Shown piece after piece: positions 54,731 to 63,318 of a stretch of 64,000 bases of DNA. Position 1 is the stretch's first letter. Each line of letters opens with the position of its first letter. The position numbers were made by a program, and so were the translations under genes. The DNA is from Catenulispora acidiphila DSM 44928 (GTDB taxonomy: Bacteria > Actinomycetota > Actinomycetes > Streptomycetales > Catenulisporaceae). The stretch is from NCBI RefSeq assembly GCF_000024025.1, contig NC_013131.1:6882001-6946000 (forward strand), in the 5' to 3' direction. A model generated the notes under the pieces. It saw only the letters and a list, made by a program, of their open reading frames with translations. It made no database searches and was not told the DNA's origin.

Positions 54731-55492
54731 ATGCGCATCAGGACGCTGCTCGGCACGACCGCGGCGGCCGCGGCGGCGCTCGCGATGGTGGCCGGATGCG
54801 GCGGCTCGAAGGGGTCCTCCGCCAAGGCGCAAGCTGCTGCCAACGCGGCGACCGCGAGCACGGCGCCGACGACCCCCGCGCCCCCGACGACCCCCACGGC
54901 GCCCGCATCGCCCACCGCGAGCCCCCCGAGCGCCTCCACCGCGCCCTCCACCTCCAGCGCTCGCCTGGCGCCAGCCCTGATCCAGTTGTCGGACCTCCCA
55001 GAAGGCTTCCGCTCCGAAGGCCTCACGCAGCGCAATCTCCCCTCGCTCATCAAGGGCTGCGCGGGCCTGGAAGTACTTCAGCAGTCGAACATCGGCGACC
55101 AGGCGCAGGCCGAGTGGACCAAGGGCGCCCTGGACGACTACGTGGACGAAGCGATCATCGAGCCCAAGGGCGAGACCGCAGCGAGCCTGGTGGCCAAGGC
55201 GGCGAGCGCCCTGAACTCCTGCGGCGCGGTGAAGGTCACCGAGGAAGGCCTGTCGGTCACCCTGCACGCCACCCCGCTGAGCCTGCCGAAGGTCGGTGAC
55301 GCCTCGCACGCCTGGCACACCTCCGCGACGTTCGGCATCGCCTCGATGGAGATGAACGTCGTCCTCATGCAGCAGGGCAACCTGGTCGTGCTCATCGCGC
55401 AGACCCGCGTCGACGGACACACCAACGACCCGCTGACGCTGTCGGCGTCCCAAGCCGCCGCCAAGCGCGCCGCAGACTTCCAGAAGCACTAG
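54731..55492 (+). CDS. Lipoprotein of unknown function
   Basis: 253 aa; the ATG follows AGGAGGGA. Signal with lipobox LAMVAGCGG at about 17-25, then a Thr/Pro/Ala-rich linker and a soluble domain with a YVDEAIIEPKGETAASL helix and two Cys. It is anchored on the outside of the membrane and resembles PknH-sensor/LppX-like extracytoplasmic domains only in composition. Confidence 0.8.
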   Translation: MRIRTLLGTTAAAAAALAMVAGCGGSKGSSAKAQAAANAATASTAPTTPAPPTTPTAPASPTASPPSASTAPSTSSARLAPALIQLSDLPEGFRSEGLTQRNLPSLIKGCAGLEVLQQSNIGDQAQAEWTKGALDDYVDEAIIEPKGETAASLVAKAASALNSCGAVKVTEEGLSVTLHATPLSLPKVGDASHAWHTSATFGIASMEMNVVLMQQGNLVVLIAQTRVDGHTNDPLTLSASQAAAKRAADFQKH

Positions 55493-55584
55493 CGCCGCGA
55501 CGCCGTGGACGACACCCACCCGTACGAGTCACCCAGCGCAGGTCGACCCGGGCACCCTCTGGCGCCACGCCCTACGATCAAGGC

Positions 55585-55926
55585 ATGCCCTCCAAGCCCG
55601 AGCCCAAGAAGCGGCCTCTGCACCTGATCGGCGAACCCGCGGCGCCGGTGCCGATCGACACCGAGTCGTTCTTCGGCCTGGACTCCATAGAGGACCCGCT
55701 GCAGCTGCTCTCGCGCAGCACCGAGTTGGCCGACGCCTTCCGCGCCTCGGCCGGGCGCGCCGAGCACTACCAGGCGGTGGCGGCGGCGCGGCTCACCGAT
55801 CCGCGGCGCTTCGACCGCATGCCGGTCGCGGACCTGGCGCTGCTGACCGGGTGGACCGAGGAGTACGCGACGAAGATGGCCGAGTTCGGCCGCACGCTGC
55901 TGGACAAGGGCGCGCCCTGGGAGTGA
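55585..55926 (+). CDS. Hypothetical protein
   Basis: 113 aa, soluble and helical, acidic C-terminus. No motif recognised. It is followed after 37 bp by a MarR gene on the same strand. Confidence 0.6.
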   Translation: MPSKPEPKKRPLHLIGEPAAPVPIDTESFFGLDSIEDPLQLLSRSTELADAFRASAGRAEHYQAVAAARLTDPRRFDRMPVADLALLTGWTEEYATKMAEFGRTLLDKGAPWE

Positions 55927-55963
55927 GCGGCGGTGAGCCGGGTTACATAGGCAAACTATATAG

Positions 55964-56428
55964 ATGGACGGCACAATCATGGGCGTGGACCAGAACCCGG
56001 CCGCGGTGGGCGAACTCTTCGAGACCGTCACGGTGCTGATGATGCGGCATGTGCCGGCTCCGGACGGGCTCAGCCTCACCGCCGCGGCCACCCTCAGCTC
56101 CCTGCGACGGCGCGGTCCGCAGCGCATCACCTCGCTGGCCGTCTCCCAAGGCGTGACCCAGCCGTCGATGACGCAGCTGCTGCGCCGCCTGGAGGACGCC
56201 GGACTGGTGGTCAGGGTCGCCGACCCCACCGACGGCCGCGTGGTGCTCGTGGAGCTCACCGCCGCCGGCGAGGAGACGCTGCGCACCCGGTGGAACACAC
56301 GCCTGGCACACCTGGACAAGGTGCTCGAGACGCTGACCGCCGAGGAGCGGGCGACGCTGCAACGCGCCGCCGAGCAAGCCCTTCCGGTGGCGCAGAAGCT
56401 GGTCAACAGCCTCGCCGCGCGCTACTGA
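55964..56428 (+). CDS. MarR-family regulator
   Basis: 154 aa. Winged HTH: ITSLAVSQGVTQPSMTQLLRRLEDAGLVVR with wing DPTDGRVVLVELTAAGEE. The first ATG has no ribosome binding site, but a CTATAT box lies immediately upstream, so the start could be leaderless or the ATG at 55979. ATAG-gcaaa-CTAT (55947-55959) is an imperfect operator candidate. It precedes the acetamidase gene and may control it. Confidence 0.85.
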   Translation: MDGTIMGVDQNPAAVGELFETVTVLMMRHVPAPDGLSLTAAATLSSLRRRGPQRITSLAVSQGVTQPSMTQLLRRLEDAGLVVRVADPTDGRVVLVELTAAGEETLRTRWNTRLAHLDKVLETLTAEERATLQRAAEQALPVAQKLVNSLAARY

Positions 56429-56510
56429 GGTCGAGGACCGGCAGGCGGACGCGCTGGCCGAAGAACTCGGCTCCGCCTCCTGACAGATGTCCCCGGGAGC
56501 AGGTCCGCCT

Positions 56511-56526
56511 GACTACAGTGCTAGTC
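56511..56526 (+). promoter_or_regulatory. -10 box and GACTA-6-TAGTC repeat before the acetamidase gene
   Basis: TACAGT (56514-56519) ends 7 bp before the ATG, which predicts a leaderless mRNA. GACTA-cagtgc-TAGTC (56511-56526) overlaps it. Confidence 0.55.
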
Positions 56527-57546
56527 ATGGCGAACTCGCTCCCGGTCCTGACGTTCACCCCCTCCGAAGGCGACTACGTCTGGACCTTCGGCGGCGCCCC
56601 GCCGCTGGCCCGGGTGAAGCCCGGCGACACCCTGGAGCTGTTCACCGAGGACTGCTTCGCCGGCCGGGTCCGCTCCGAGAAGGACCTGGTCACCGAGGTC
56701 TGCGAGTTCCCGTTCCTGAACCCGCAGACCGGACCCTTCTACGTCGAGGGCGCCGAACCCGGCGACACGCTGGCCGTGCACTTCGTCTCCATCGAGCCGG
56801 CCCGGGACTGGGCCGCCTCGACCACCGTGCCGCTGTTCGGCGCGCTGACCTCCACCCACACCACCGCCACGCTCCAGCCGCCGCTGCCGGAGCGGGTCTG
56901 GATCTGGCAGCTGGACCGCGAGCGCCGGACCTGCCTGTTCCGCGCCCACGACAGCGACATCGAGGTCGAGCTCCCGATGGACCCGATGCACGGGACCGTC
57001 GGCGTCGCCCCGGCCAACCTCGAGGTCCGCTCAGCCCTGGTCCCCGACGCCCACGGCGGCAACATGGACACCCCCGAGATGCGCGCCGGCGTGACCTGCT
57101 ACCTCGGCGTGAACGTCGAGGGCGCACTGTTCAGCCTCGGCGACGGCCACGCCCGCCAGGGCGAGGGCGAGACCTGCGGAGTGGCGGTCGAGACGGCGAT
57201 GAACTCGGTGATCACCATCGAGCTGATCAAGGGCGTCCCCACCCCCTGGCCGCGCCTGGAGTCCGACACCCACATCATGACCGCCGGCTCCGCGCGACCG
57301 CTGGAGGACGCCTTCCGGATCGCCCAGCTCGACCTGGTGCAGTGGGTCGCGCGCGACTACGGGCTCAGCGAGCTGGACGCCTACCAGCTGGTGACGCAGG
57401 GGGTGGAGTCGCCGCTGGCGAACGTGTGCGACACGAACTACACGTCGGTCGCCAAGATGCGCAAGGCTTTCCTGCCTTCGGGCACGTCGGCGTACGGCGT
57501 GCACGAGACGCTGCGGTCGCGGGCGGCGGCTTATCTGGCGGGGTGA
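56527..57546 (+). CDS. Acetamidase/formamidase-family protein
   Basis: 339 aa. FmdA/AmdA pattern: FTPSEGDYVWTFGGAPPLARVKPGDTLELFTEDCFAG (split over residues 8-44), GPFYVEGAEPGDTLAVH, GNMDTPEMRAGVTCYLGVNVEGALFSLGDGHA and the C-terminal QGVESPLANVCDTNYTSVAKM. It hydrolyses short amides to ammonia and acid, but the branch is closer to uncharacterised acetamidase-like proteins. A MarR gene is just upstream. Confidence 0.9.
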   Translation: MANSLPVLTFTPSEGDYVWTFGGAPPLARVKPGDTLELFTEDCFAGRVRSEKDLVTEVCEFPFLNPQTGPFYVEGAEPGDTLAVHFVSIEPARDWAASTTVPLFGALTSTHTTATLQPPLPERVWIWQLDRERRTCLFRAHDSDIEVELPMDPMHGTVGVAPANLEVRSALVPDAHGGNMDTPEMRAGVTCYLGVNVEGALFSLGDGHARQGEGETCGVAVETAMNSVITIELIKGVPTPWPRLESDTHIMTAGSARPLEDAFRIAQLDLVQWVARDYGLSELDAYQLVTQGVESPLANVCDTNYTSVAKMRKAFLPSGTSAYGVHETLRSRAAAYLAG

Positions 57547-57579
57547 TCCGGCTGTTCCAGCTGACACGCATCGGGGCGA

Positions 57580-58134
57580 TCACGACAACGCTGCGCACAC
57601 GTCGGTCACCTTGGTCTGATACAGAACCCTGACCTGCTTCGTCGCCGAGATCGAGATCACCGCGCCGCCGCTGAACACGTATTCGCCCTGCGCGTGGTAG
57701 GGGTCGCCGGGGTGGATGGTGACCCCGATGTTGTCCGGCACGTTCCACAGGCTCGACCCATCCGGGAGGTTGACGAGCGTGCCGGCACCGCTGAGGTCCT
57801 CGTCGACCGACGCACCGGTCGCCGCATTGGTGAACCGCGCGACCAGCGGCCCTCGGAAGTCGGTCCGCAGCGGGCTGCCGTCGGGATAGGTCGCGGAGAT
57901 CCGCTGCTCGACGCCTTGGGTGAGGAAGTCGGTCTTCAGCTCGAAGGAGCAGACCGTGCCCACCGCCTGATCCCGGGGCTGGTACGTCACGGGCGTCCAG
58001 CCGCCGGTGGAGTCGGCGGGGGTCGATGATGTCGTTGCCAATGCCAATGCCGGAGTCGATGCCGAAGCCGCCGCCGGAAAAGCCGTGACCAGCACCCCGG
58101 CCGAGACCGCCAGCCCGATGATCTGCTTGCGCAT
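57580..58134 (-). CDS. Secreted protein of unknown function
   Basis: 184 aa. Signal peptide (MRKQIIGLAVSAGVLVTAFPA), cleavage near residue 26, then a Thr/Ser-rich stretch and a beta-rich domain with two Cys (TVCSFEL and DVCAAL), presumably a disulfide. No family recognised. It diverges from the ArsR-like regulator. Confidence 0.75.
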   Translation of the reverse strand: MRKQIIGLAVSAGVLVTAFPAAASASTPALALATTSSTPADSTGGWTPVTYQPRDQAVGTVCSFELKTDFLTQGVEQRISATYPDGSPLRTDFRGPLVARFTNAATGASVDEDLSGAGTLVNLPDGSSLWNVPDNIGVTIHPGDPYHAQGEYVFSGGAVISISATKQVRVLYQTKVTDVCAALS

Positions 58135-58256
58135 GATGGTTATCCCTTCGTGTCGTCCGAATCCGCGTCCTGATAAGGCGCGCGACGCGTCTTCACTCTG
58201 GAATGCCTCACCCCCCGAGGCGATCGCTTCAGCCCACGCTGAAACGTGAGGACCAG

Positions 58257-59216
58257 ATGCGGATCCACTTCACGCCCGACGACCTGCTGCACGTCCGCTT
58301 CGCCGAGGAACCGGCGCCGTTGCTGGAGCTGGCCTTGGCGCTCGCGTCCCTGCACCGCCCCGCCGCCGACCCCGTCTTCACCCGCTGGCGCCGGGAGGCC
58401 GCACGCGAGCTGCCGCAGCGGGCACGTCCGCTGCTGGACCTGATACCGCCGTGCGGACGCGGACCGCAGTTCCTGGATCCGCTGGTCCCCGACGTCGAGG
58501 ACGCCCTCGAACGCGTCGCGGCGTCACCGGGAAGCCAGATACGCCGGGAGATGGCACGCGTCGCGGGCCTGGGACGCCCTCTGACGCCCTGGACCCGGCG
58601 CATCGCCACCCGAGACCCGCAGGCCTGGCACGAGCTCCTGACGGCCGTCCACACCGCGTATGACAGCATCCTGACGGAGCCCTGGCGCCGCCTGCGCGCC
58701 GGCTTCCACGCCGAGGTCGCCTGGCGCACCACCCGCTGGGGACGCCTCGGCCTCGGCGCAGCCCTGGAATCCCTAATGCCCGGCTCAAAACTCGACGGCC
58801 TCACCTGGCACCTGGCACCGCAAAAGGACATCGACTGCCACCTGGCCGGCCACGGCCTGACCCTCTACCCCACAGCGATGTGGAGCGGCCTCCCCCTGAT
58901 CGCCACCAGCCCCGACGGCTCAAAACTGCTGGTCTACCCAGCCCTCACGCCCCTCCCCCTCCTCCCCGAACCACAGGACACTGACCCGCTGGGCACCCTC
59001 CTGGGACGCACCCGCGCACAAGTCCTGGAGGCACTGGCCGAGCAGCGGACAACAGGCAAACTCGCCCACGATCTCGGAATCAGCGCCGCCTCGGCATCCC
59101 AGCACGCGACCGCACTACGAGAGGCAGGCCTGGTGGCGACGCGGCGGGAGGGGAAAGCGGCGTGGCACGAGTGCACAGCTTTGGGGGCGGAGCTGTTGCG
59201 CACGGGAGTGCGGTAG
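58257..59216 (+). CDS. ArsR-family (winged HTH) regulator with N-terminal unknown domain
   Basis: 319 aa, ATG with GTGAGGA upstream. The C-terminal 75 residues are an ArsR-type wHTH ([36 protein letters not shown]). The first 240 residues form a helical domain of the type seen in long actinobacterial ArsR-like proteins (DUF5937-like). No metal-binding Cys is apparent. A large minisatellite follows its stop. Confidence 0.8.
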   Translation: MRIHFTPDDLLHVRFAEEPAPLLELALALASLHRPAADPVFTRWRREAARELPQRARPLLDLIPPCGRGPQFLDPLVPDVEDALERVAASPGSQIRREMARVAGLGRPLTPWTRRIATRDPQAWHELLTAVHTAYDSILTEPWRRLRAGFHAEVAWRTTRWGRLGLGAALESLMPGSKLDGLTWHLAPQKDIDCHLAGHGLTLYPTAMWSGLPLIATSPDGSKLLVYPALTPLPLLPEPQDTDPLGTLLGRTRAQVLEALAEQRTTGKLAHDLGISAASASQHATALREAGLVATRREGKAAWHECTALGAELLRTGVR

Positions 59217-59233
59217 CGCGTTTTGGCATGGCA

Positions 59234-59471
59234 GCCGAGCGCCAAGCTTTTGGTTTTGGTTGCCGAGCGCCAGGCTTCTGGTTTTGGTTGCCGAGCGCCA
59301 GGTCTCTGGTTTTGGTTGCCGAGCGCCAGGTCTCTGGTTTTGGTTGCCGAGCGCCAGGTCTCTGGTTTTGGTTGCCGAGCGCCAGGTCTCTGGTTTTGGT
59401 TGCCGAGCGCCAGGTCTCTGGTTTTGGTTGCCGAGCGCCAGGTCTCTGGTTTTGGTTGCCGAGCGCCAGGT

Positions 59472-59485
<14 letters not shown>
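59234..59485. repeat. 28-bp minisatellite, 9 copies
   Basis: The unit starts GCCGAGCGCCAGGTCTCTGG and ends TTTTGGTT; copy starts are exactly 28 bp apart (59234, 59262, 59290 and so on to 59458). The first two copies are degenerate and six of the others are identical. No unique spacers, so it is not a CRISPR array. Confidence 0.92.
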
Positions 59486-59607
<122 letters not shown>

Positions 59608-59709
59608 GGTGTTGGTGTTGGTGTTGGTGTTGGTGTTGGTGTTGGTGTTGGTGTTGGTGTTGGTGTTGGTGTTGGTGTTGGTGTTGGTGTTGGTGTTGGT
59701 GTTGGTGTT
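59608..59709. repeat. Perfect microsatellite (GGTGTT)17
   Basis: Seventeen uninterrupted copies of GGTGTT, G/T on one strand and A/C on the other. Such a strand-asymmetric G+T tract could form non-B DNA and is likely hypervariable. Confidence 0.92.
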
Positions 59710-59770
59710 GGTTCTGGTGTTGGTTCTGGTTTCTGGTTCTGGCTTCTGGCTCTGGTCCCCTAGCGCCAGC

Positions 59771-61360
59771 TCAGCCGGCGCCCGGCGGCAGCAGCGGCAG
59801 CCCTGCGGTCGGGCCATCCTCGATCAGCCGCCACAACCGCTCGGTGTCGACGTACTCCTCGACCGCGTCACCCAGCCGATCGAGCTGCTTCTCCCTCTCC
59901 GCCGCGAACGACACGTCCGGATCCGGCTCGAACCGCAGCCCGCACACCCGCGCCACCTCAGCCAGGTAAGCGCGCCGAAAACCATCGCTCTCCAGCGCCC
60001 CGTGCCAGATCGTCCCCCACACCGCCCCGTCCTGGCAGCCCTCCAGCGCCGCGCCCGAGGCGTCGGTGAACAGGCTCTCCCCGCCCTCGACCCGCACCTG
60101 CCCGTTGTGGATCTCATACCCTCCGACCGGCTCGCCGAGCCCGAAGCCCGTCGGGCGAGTCAGGGTCTTGACAGGGTCGAACACCGTCCGCACCGGCAGG
60201 AGCCCGAGCCCTGCGACAGTCCCGCGTCGCGACTCGACCTCGTCCTCGATCACCGTCCCGAGCATCTGATACCCGCCGCAGATCCCCAGGATCGGCCGCC
60301 CCTCCGCCGCACGCTTGGCCAACGCCGGCTCCAGCCCGCGCTCGCGCAGCCACGCCAGGTCTGCGACCGTCGACTTCGTCCCCGGCAGCACGACCAGATC
60401 CGCCGACTCCACCGCCGCCGCCGAAGCCGTGAACTCGACGTCCACGCCGGGCTCGATCGCCAGCGCGTCCACGTCCGTGAAGTTCGAGACGCGTGGGAAA
60501 CGGACCACCGCGACCCGCAACCGCGCGCCGCCGTCCAGCGCACCATCCCGAGCGCCGGCCGCGTACGCCTCAATCGGCAGCGCGTCCTCGGCGTCCAGCC
60601 GAATCCCCGGCAACCACGGCACCACACCAAACACCGGCCGCCCCGTGAAGTCCTCGATCTGCCGCAACCCGGGCGTCAGCAGCGATGGATCACCACGGAA
60701 CTTGTTGATGATGAACCCTGATACGAGCTTCTGGTCTGCCGCGTCCAACAGCGCCACAGTCCCGTGGAACGCCGCGAACACCCCGCCGCGGTCGATGTCG
60801 CCGACCACCACCACCGGCATCCCCAACGGCTGGGCCAGTCCCATGTTGACCAGGTCGCCGTCACGCAGGTTGATCTCGGTCGGGGACCCGGCGCCCTCGC
60901 AGATCACCACGTCGAAACGCGACTTCAAGTCCTGATACGACGCCAGCACCGCCTCGCGCAGCCGCGGTTTGAGCTCCTGGTACGACGTCGCCGACGCCTC
61001 GGCGAACACCTGCCCGAGCAATACGACCTGGCTCGTCCGATCGCTGCCGGGCTTGAGCAGCACCGGATTCATCGCCACTTCCGGCTCGACCCCGGCGGCC
61101 TGCGCCTGCATCACCTGCGCGCGCCCGATCTCCGCGCCGACGCCCGGTGTCGCGCCGGTCGCCCCATGCGCTGCGTTCGCCGCCCCCGCGACGCCGACCA
61201 CCATCGAGTTGTTCGACATGTTCTGCGCCTTGAACGGCGCCACCCGCACCCCCTGCCGGGCCAGCCAGCGGCAGATCCCTGCGGTAATCAGGCTCTTTCC
61301 GGCATCGGAGGTGGTACCGGCGACGAGCAGCGAGCCCGTCCCGCCGCGCGAGTCGATCAT
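59771..61360 (-). CDS. cobQ: Cobyric acid synthase
   Basis: 529 aa. N-terminal dethiobiotin-synthetase-like ATPase (VAGTTSDAGKSLITAG at 12-27) and C-terminal triad amidotransferase: nucleophile in GICGGYQMLG, His in TIWHGALESDGF. Middle VVLPGTKSTVADL is diagnostic for CobQ. It amidates cobyrinic acid side chains in cobalamin synthesis. The start overlaps the LysR gene by 4 bp. The 3' end adjoins the minisatellite. Confidence 0.95.
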   Translation of the reverse strand: MIDSRGGTGSLLVAGTTSDAGKSLITAGICRWLARQGVRVAPFKAQNMSNNSMVVGVAGAANAAHGATGATPGVGAEIGRAQVMQAQAAGVEPEVAMNPVLLKPGSDRTSQVVLLGQVFAEASATSYQELKPRLREAVLASYQDLKSRFDVVICEGAGSPTEINLRDGDLVNMGLAQPLGMPVVVVGDIDRGGVFAAFHGTVALLDAADQKLVSGFIINKFRGDPSLLTPGLRQIEDFTGRPVFGVVPWLPGIRLDAEDALPIEAYAAGARDGALDGGARLRVAVVRFPRVSNFTDVDALAIEPGVDVEFTASAAAVESADLVVLPGTKSTVADLAWLRERGLEPALAKRAAEGRPILGICGGYQMLGTVIEDEVESRRGTVAGLGLLPVRTVFDPVKTLTRPTGFGLGEPVGGYEIHNGQVRVEGGESLFTDASGAALEGCQDGAVWGTIWHGALESDGFRRAYLAEVARVCGLRFEPDPDVSFAAEREKQLDRLGDAVEEYVDTERLWRLIEDGPTAGLPLLPPGAG

Positions 61361-62253
61361 CGGACCAGCTTAGCCGCCGCCTCGGCGAGCGCCGTGACGA
61401 CCTCCGGATACTCCGCCCCGGTCCGCACCGCGATGAGGCTCACCCGCCGAGGCCAGTCCTCCTTCAGCGGCACCAGCACGACACCCTCTGGCATCAGCGG
61501 CGGGACCCCGAGCGTCGGCAGCAGCGTCACGCCGAAACCGTTGGCGATCAACGCCAACGCGGCGCTGAAGTCCGTCGCGCGGTAGCGTCCGCGCGGCTGG
61601 AATCCGGCGTCGGCGCAGATCGCGGTCACCTGGTCGTGGCAGGACAAGCCTTCGGCGGCCAGCACGAATGGCTCCTCGACCAGATCCGCCAGCCCGATCC
61701 GCTCCGCGGCGGCGAGCCGGTGGCCGGCGGGCACGGCGGCGACGTAGACCTCCTCCAGCAAAGGCAGGATCCTGATTCGTGGATCGCCCAGCAGCGGGCG
61801 GTTCGGCGCGGCCATCACGACGGCGACGTCGACCGTGCCGTCGATGAGGTGCGCGACCGACTCCTCGCTCTCGGTGTCGGCGATCTCGAAACGCCACTCC
61901 TCGTGCGCCTCGCGCAGCGCCTTCATCGCCGGGGCGATGACCGCCATCACCGCGGTCGGGAAGCCGGCGATCCGGACCGTCATCGGCGCCGGGGAGATGG
62001 CACGCAACTCAGACTGCGCACGCTCCAGTTGCGCGAAGACCGCGTCGGCGTGACCCACCAACACCCGCGCCGCCTCGGTGAGGACCACGTTGCGTCCCCG
62101 GCGTTCCAGCAGTTCGCAGCCGGTACTCTTGCTGAGCACGGCCAGCTGCTGCGACACGGCCGACGGCGTCAGGTACAACGCCTCGGCCGCCGCCGACACC
62201 GTGCCGTGGTCGGCCAGAGCACGCAGCGTCCGGAGTTGCCGCACATCAATCAT
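61357..62253 (-). CDS. LysR-family transcriptional regulator
   Basis: 298 aa, standard LysR: N-terminal HTH LRALADHGTVSAAAEALYLTPSAVSQQLAVLSKSTGCELLERRGRNVVLT at about 9-58 and a periplasmic-binding-like ligand domain. It diverges from an EamA transporter across a 73-bp gap and overlaps cobQ at its own 3' end, so it is transcribed with cobQ. It most likely controls the transporter. Confidence 0.93.
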   Translation of the reverse strand: MIDVRQLRTLRALADHGTVSAAAEALYLTPSAVSQQLAVLSKSTGCELLERRGRNVVLTEAARVLVGHADAVFAQLERAQSELRAISPAPMTVRIAGFPTAVMAVIAPAMKALREAHEEWRFEIADTESEESVAHLIDGTVDVAVVMAAPNRPLLGDPRIRILPLLEEVYVAAVPAGHRLAAAERIGLADLVEEPFVLAAEGLSCHDQVTAICADAGFQPRGRYRATDFSAALALIANGFGVTLLPTLGVPPLMPEGVVLVPLKEDWPRRVSLIAVRTGAEYPEVVTALAEAAAKLVR

Positions 62254-62326
62254 TCAGCCCACCTTAACAATCCAAAGCAAAATCATTCGCTGGTGCTGAA
62301 CGATACCCCGCCCGCACACTTTTTTC

Positions 62327-63286
62327 ATGCGCAATCCCCGCCACATCGCCCTGGCGCTCGCGGTCGTCGTGATCTGGGGCGTGAACTTCGTCGCCATCGG
62401 CCACGCCCTGGAGGGCTTCCCGCCGATCCTGCTCGCCGCCCTCCGCTTCGCCCTCACCGGCACGGCGGCCCTGTTCTTCCCTCGCCCGAAGGAGGTCCGC
62501 TGGTACTGGATCGCCGGTATCAGTGCCTTCATGTTCTTCGGCCAGTACGTCCTGCTGTTCACCGCCATGGCGCACGGGATGCCCGACGGCCTGGCCTCCC
62601 TGGTGCTCCAGAGCCAGGCGCCGTTCACTGTGCTAGCCGCCGCGCTCCTGCTCGGTGAGAAGACCGGTCCGCGCCAGGTGGCCGGGATCGCCGCCGCCGT
62701 CGCCGGCCTAGTCGTCATCGGCGCCGGACGGGGCGGAAACGTCCCGCTCAGCTCGCTGCTGCTGGCCGTCGGCGCCGGGGCGTCCTGGGCGCTGGGCTCG
62801 ATCTGCAACCGCAAGGCCGGTGCCACCAACGGCTTCGCGCTGATGGTCTGGGCGAGCCTGTACGCCGCTCCCCCGCTGTTCCTCACCTCGCTGCTGTCCG
62901 AGGGCCCGCACCGGATCGGCCACGCCTTCGCGCACCTGCACGCCGGTCCCGTCGTGGGCCTGCTCTACGTGGTGCTGCTGTCGACCTTCGTCGGCATGGG
63001 CGCCTGGGTCGTCCTGATCACCAAGTACCCGGCTTCGGCGGTCGCGCCGTACACCCTCGGCGTCCCGCCGGTCGGCATCCTCGCGGCGCTGATCGCCAAC
63101 GGCGAGCGGATGACCGCGCTGGAGATCGCCGGCTCGCTGGTGGTACTCGGCGGGCTGGTGGCGATCGTCTGGCCGCGCCGGAGCGCGCGGGGCACGTCGG
63201 CGCGCCGGTTCCGCCGTCCCCGGATCGTGCCGGATCCGTCCGTGGCCGCCGCTACAGTCGAGGAGAGCACCCACGCCGCTGCCTAG
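62327..63286 (+). CDS. EamA-family (DMT) transporter
   Basis: 319 aa, ten hydrophobic helices, VVIWGVNFVAIGHALEGFPP as the first helix and an internal duplication. It belongs to the RhaT/EamA exporter branch related to O-acetylserine/cysteine efflux EamA. Divergent LysR gene suggests induction by the exported metabolite. The stop is 33 bp before recD2. Confidence 0.88.
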   Translation: MRNPRHIALALAVVVIWGVNFVAIGHALEGFPPILLAALRFALTGTAALFFPRPKEVRWYWIAGISAFMFFGQYVLLFTAMAHGMPDGLASLVLQSQAPFTVLAAALLLGEKTGPRQVAGIAAAVAGLVVIGAGRGGNVPLSSLLLAVGAGASWALGSICNRKAGATNGFALMVWASLYAAPPLFLTSLLSEGPHRIGHAFAHLHAGPVVGLLYVVLLSTFVGMGAWVVLITKYPASAVAPYTLGVPPVGILAALIANGERMTALEIAGSLVVLGGLVAIVWPRRSARGTSARRFRRPRIVPDPSVAAATVEESTHAAA

Positions 63287-63318
63287 AGCGCACGGCTCAG
63301 CACCCGGGAGAAGGACCC

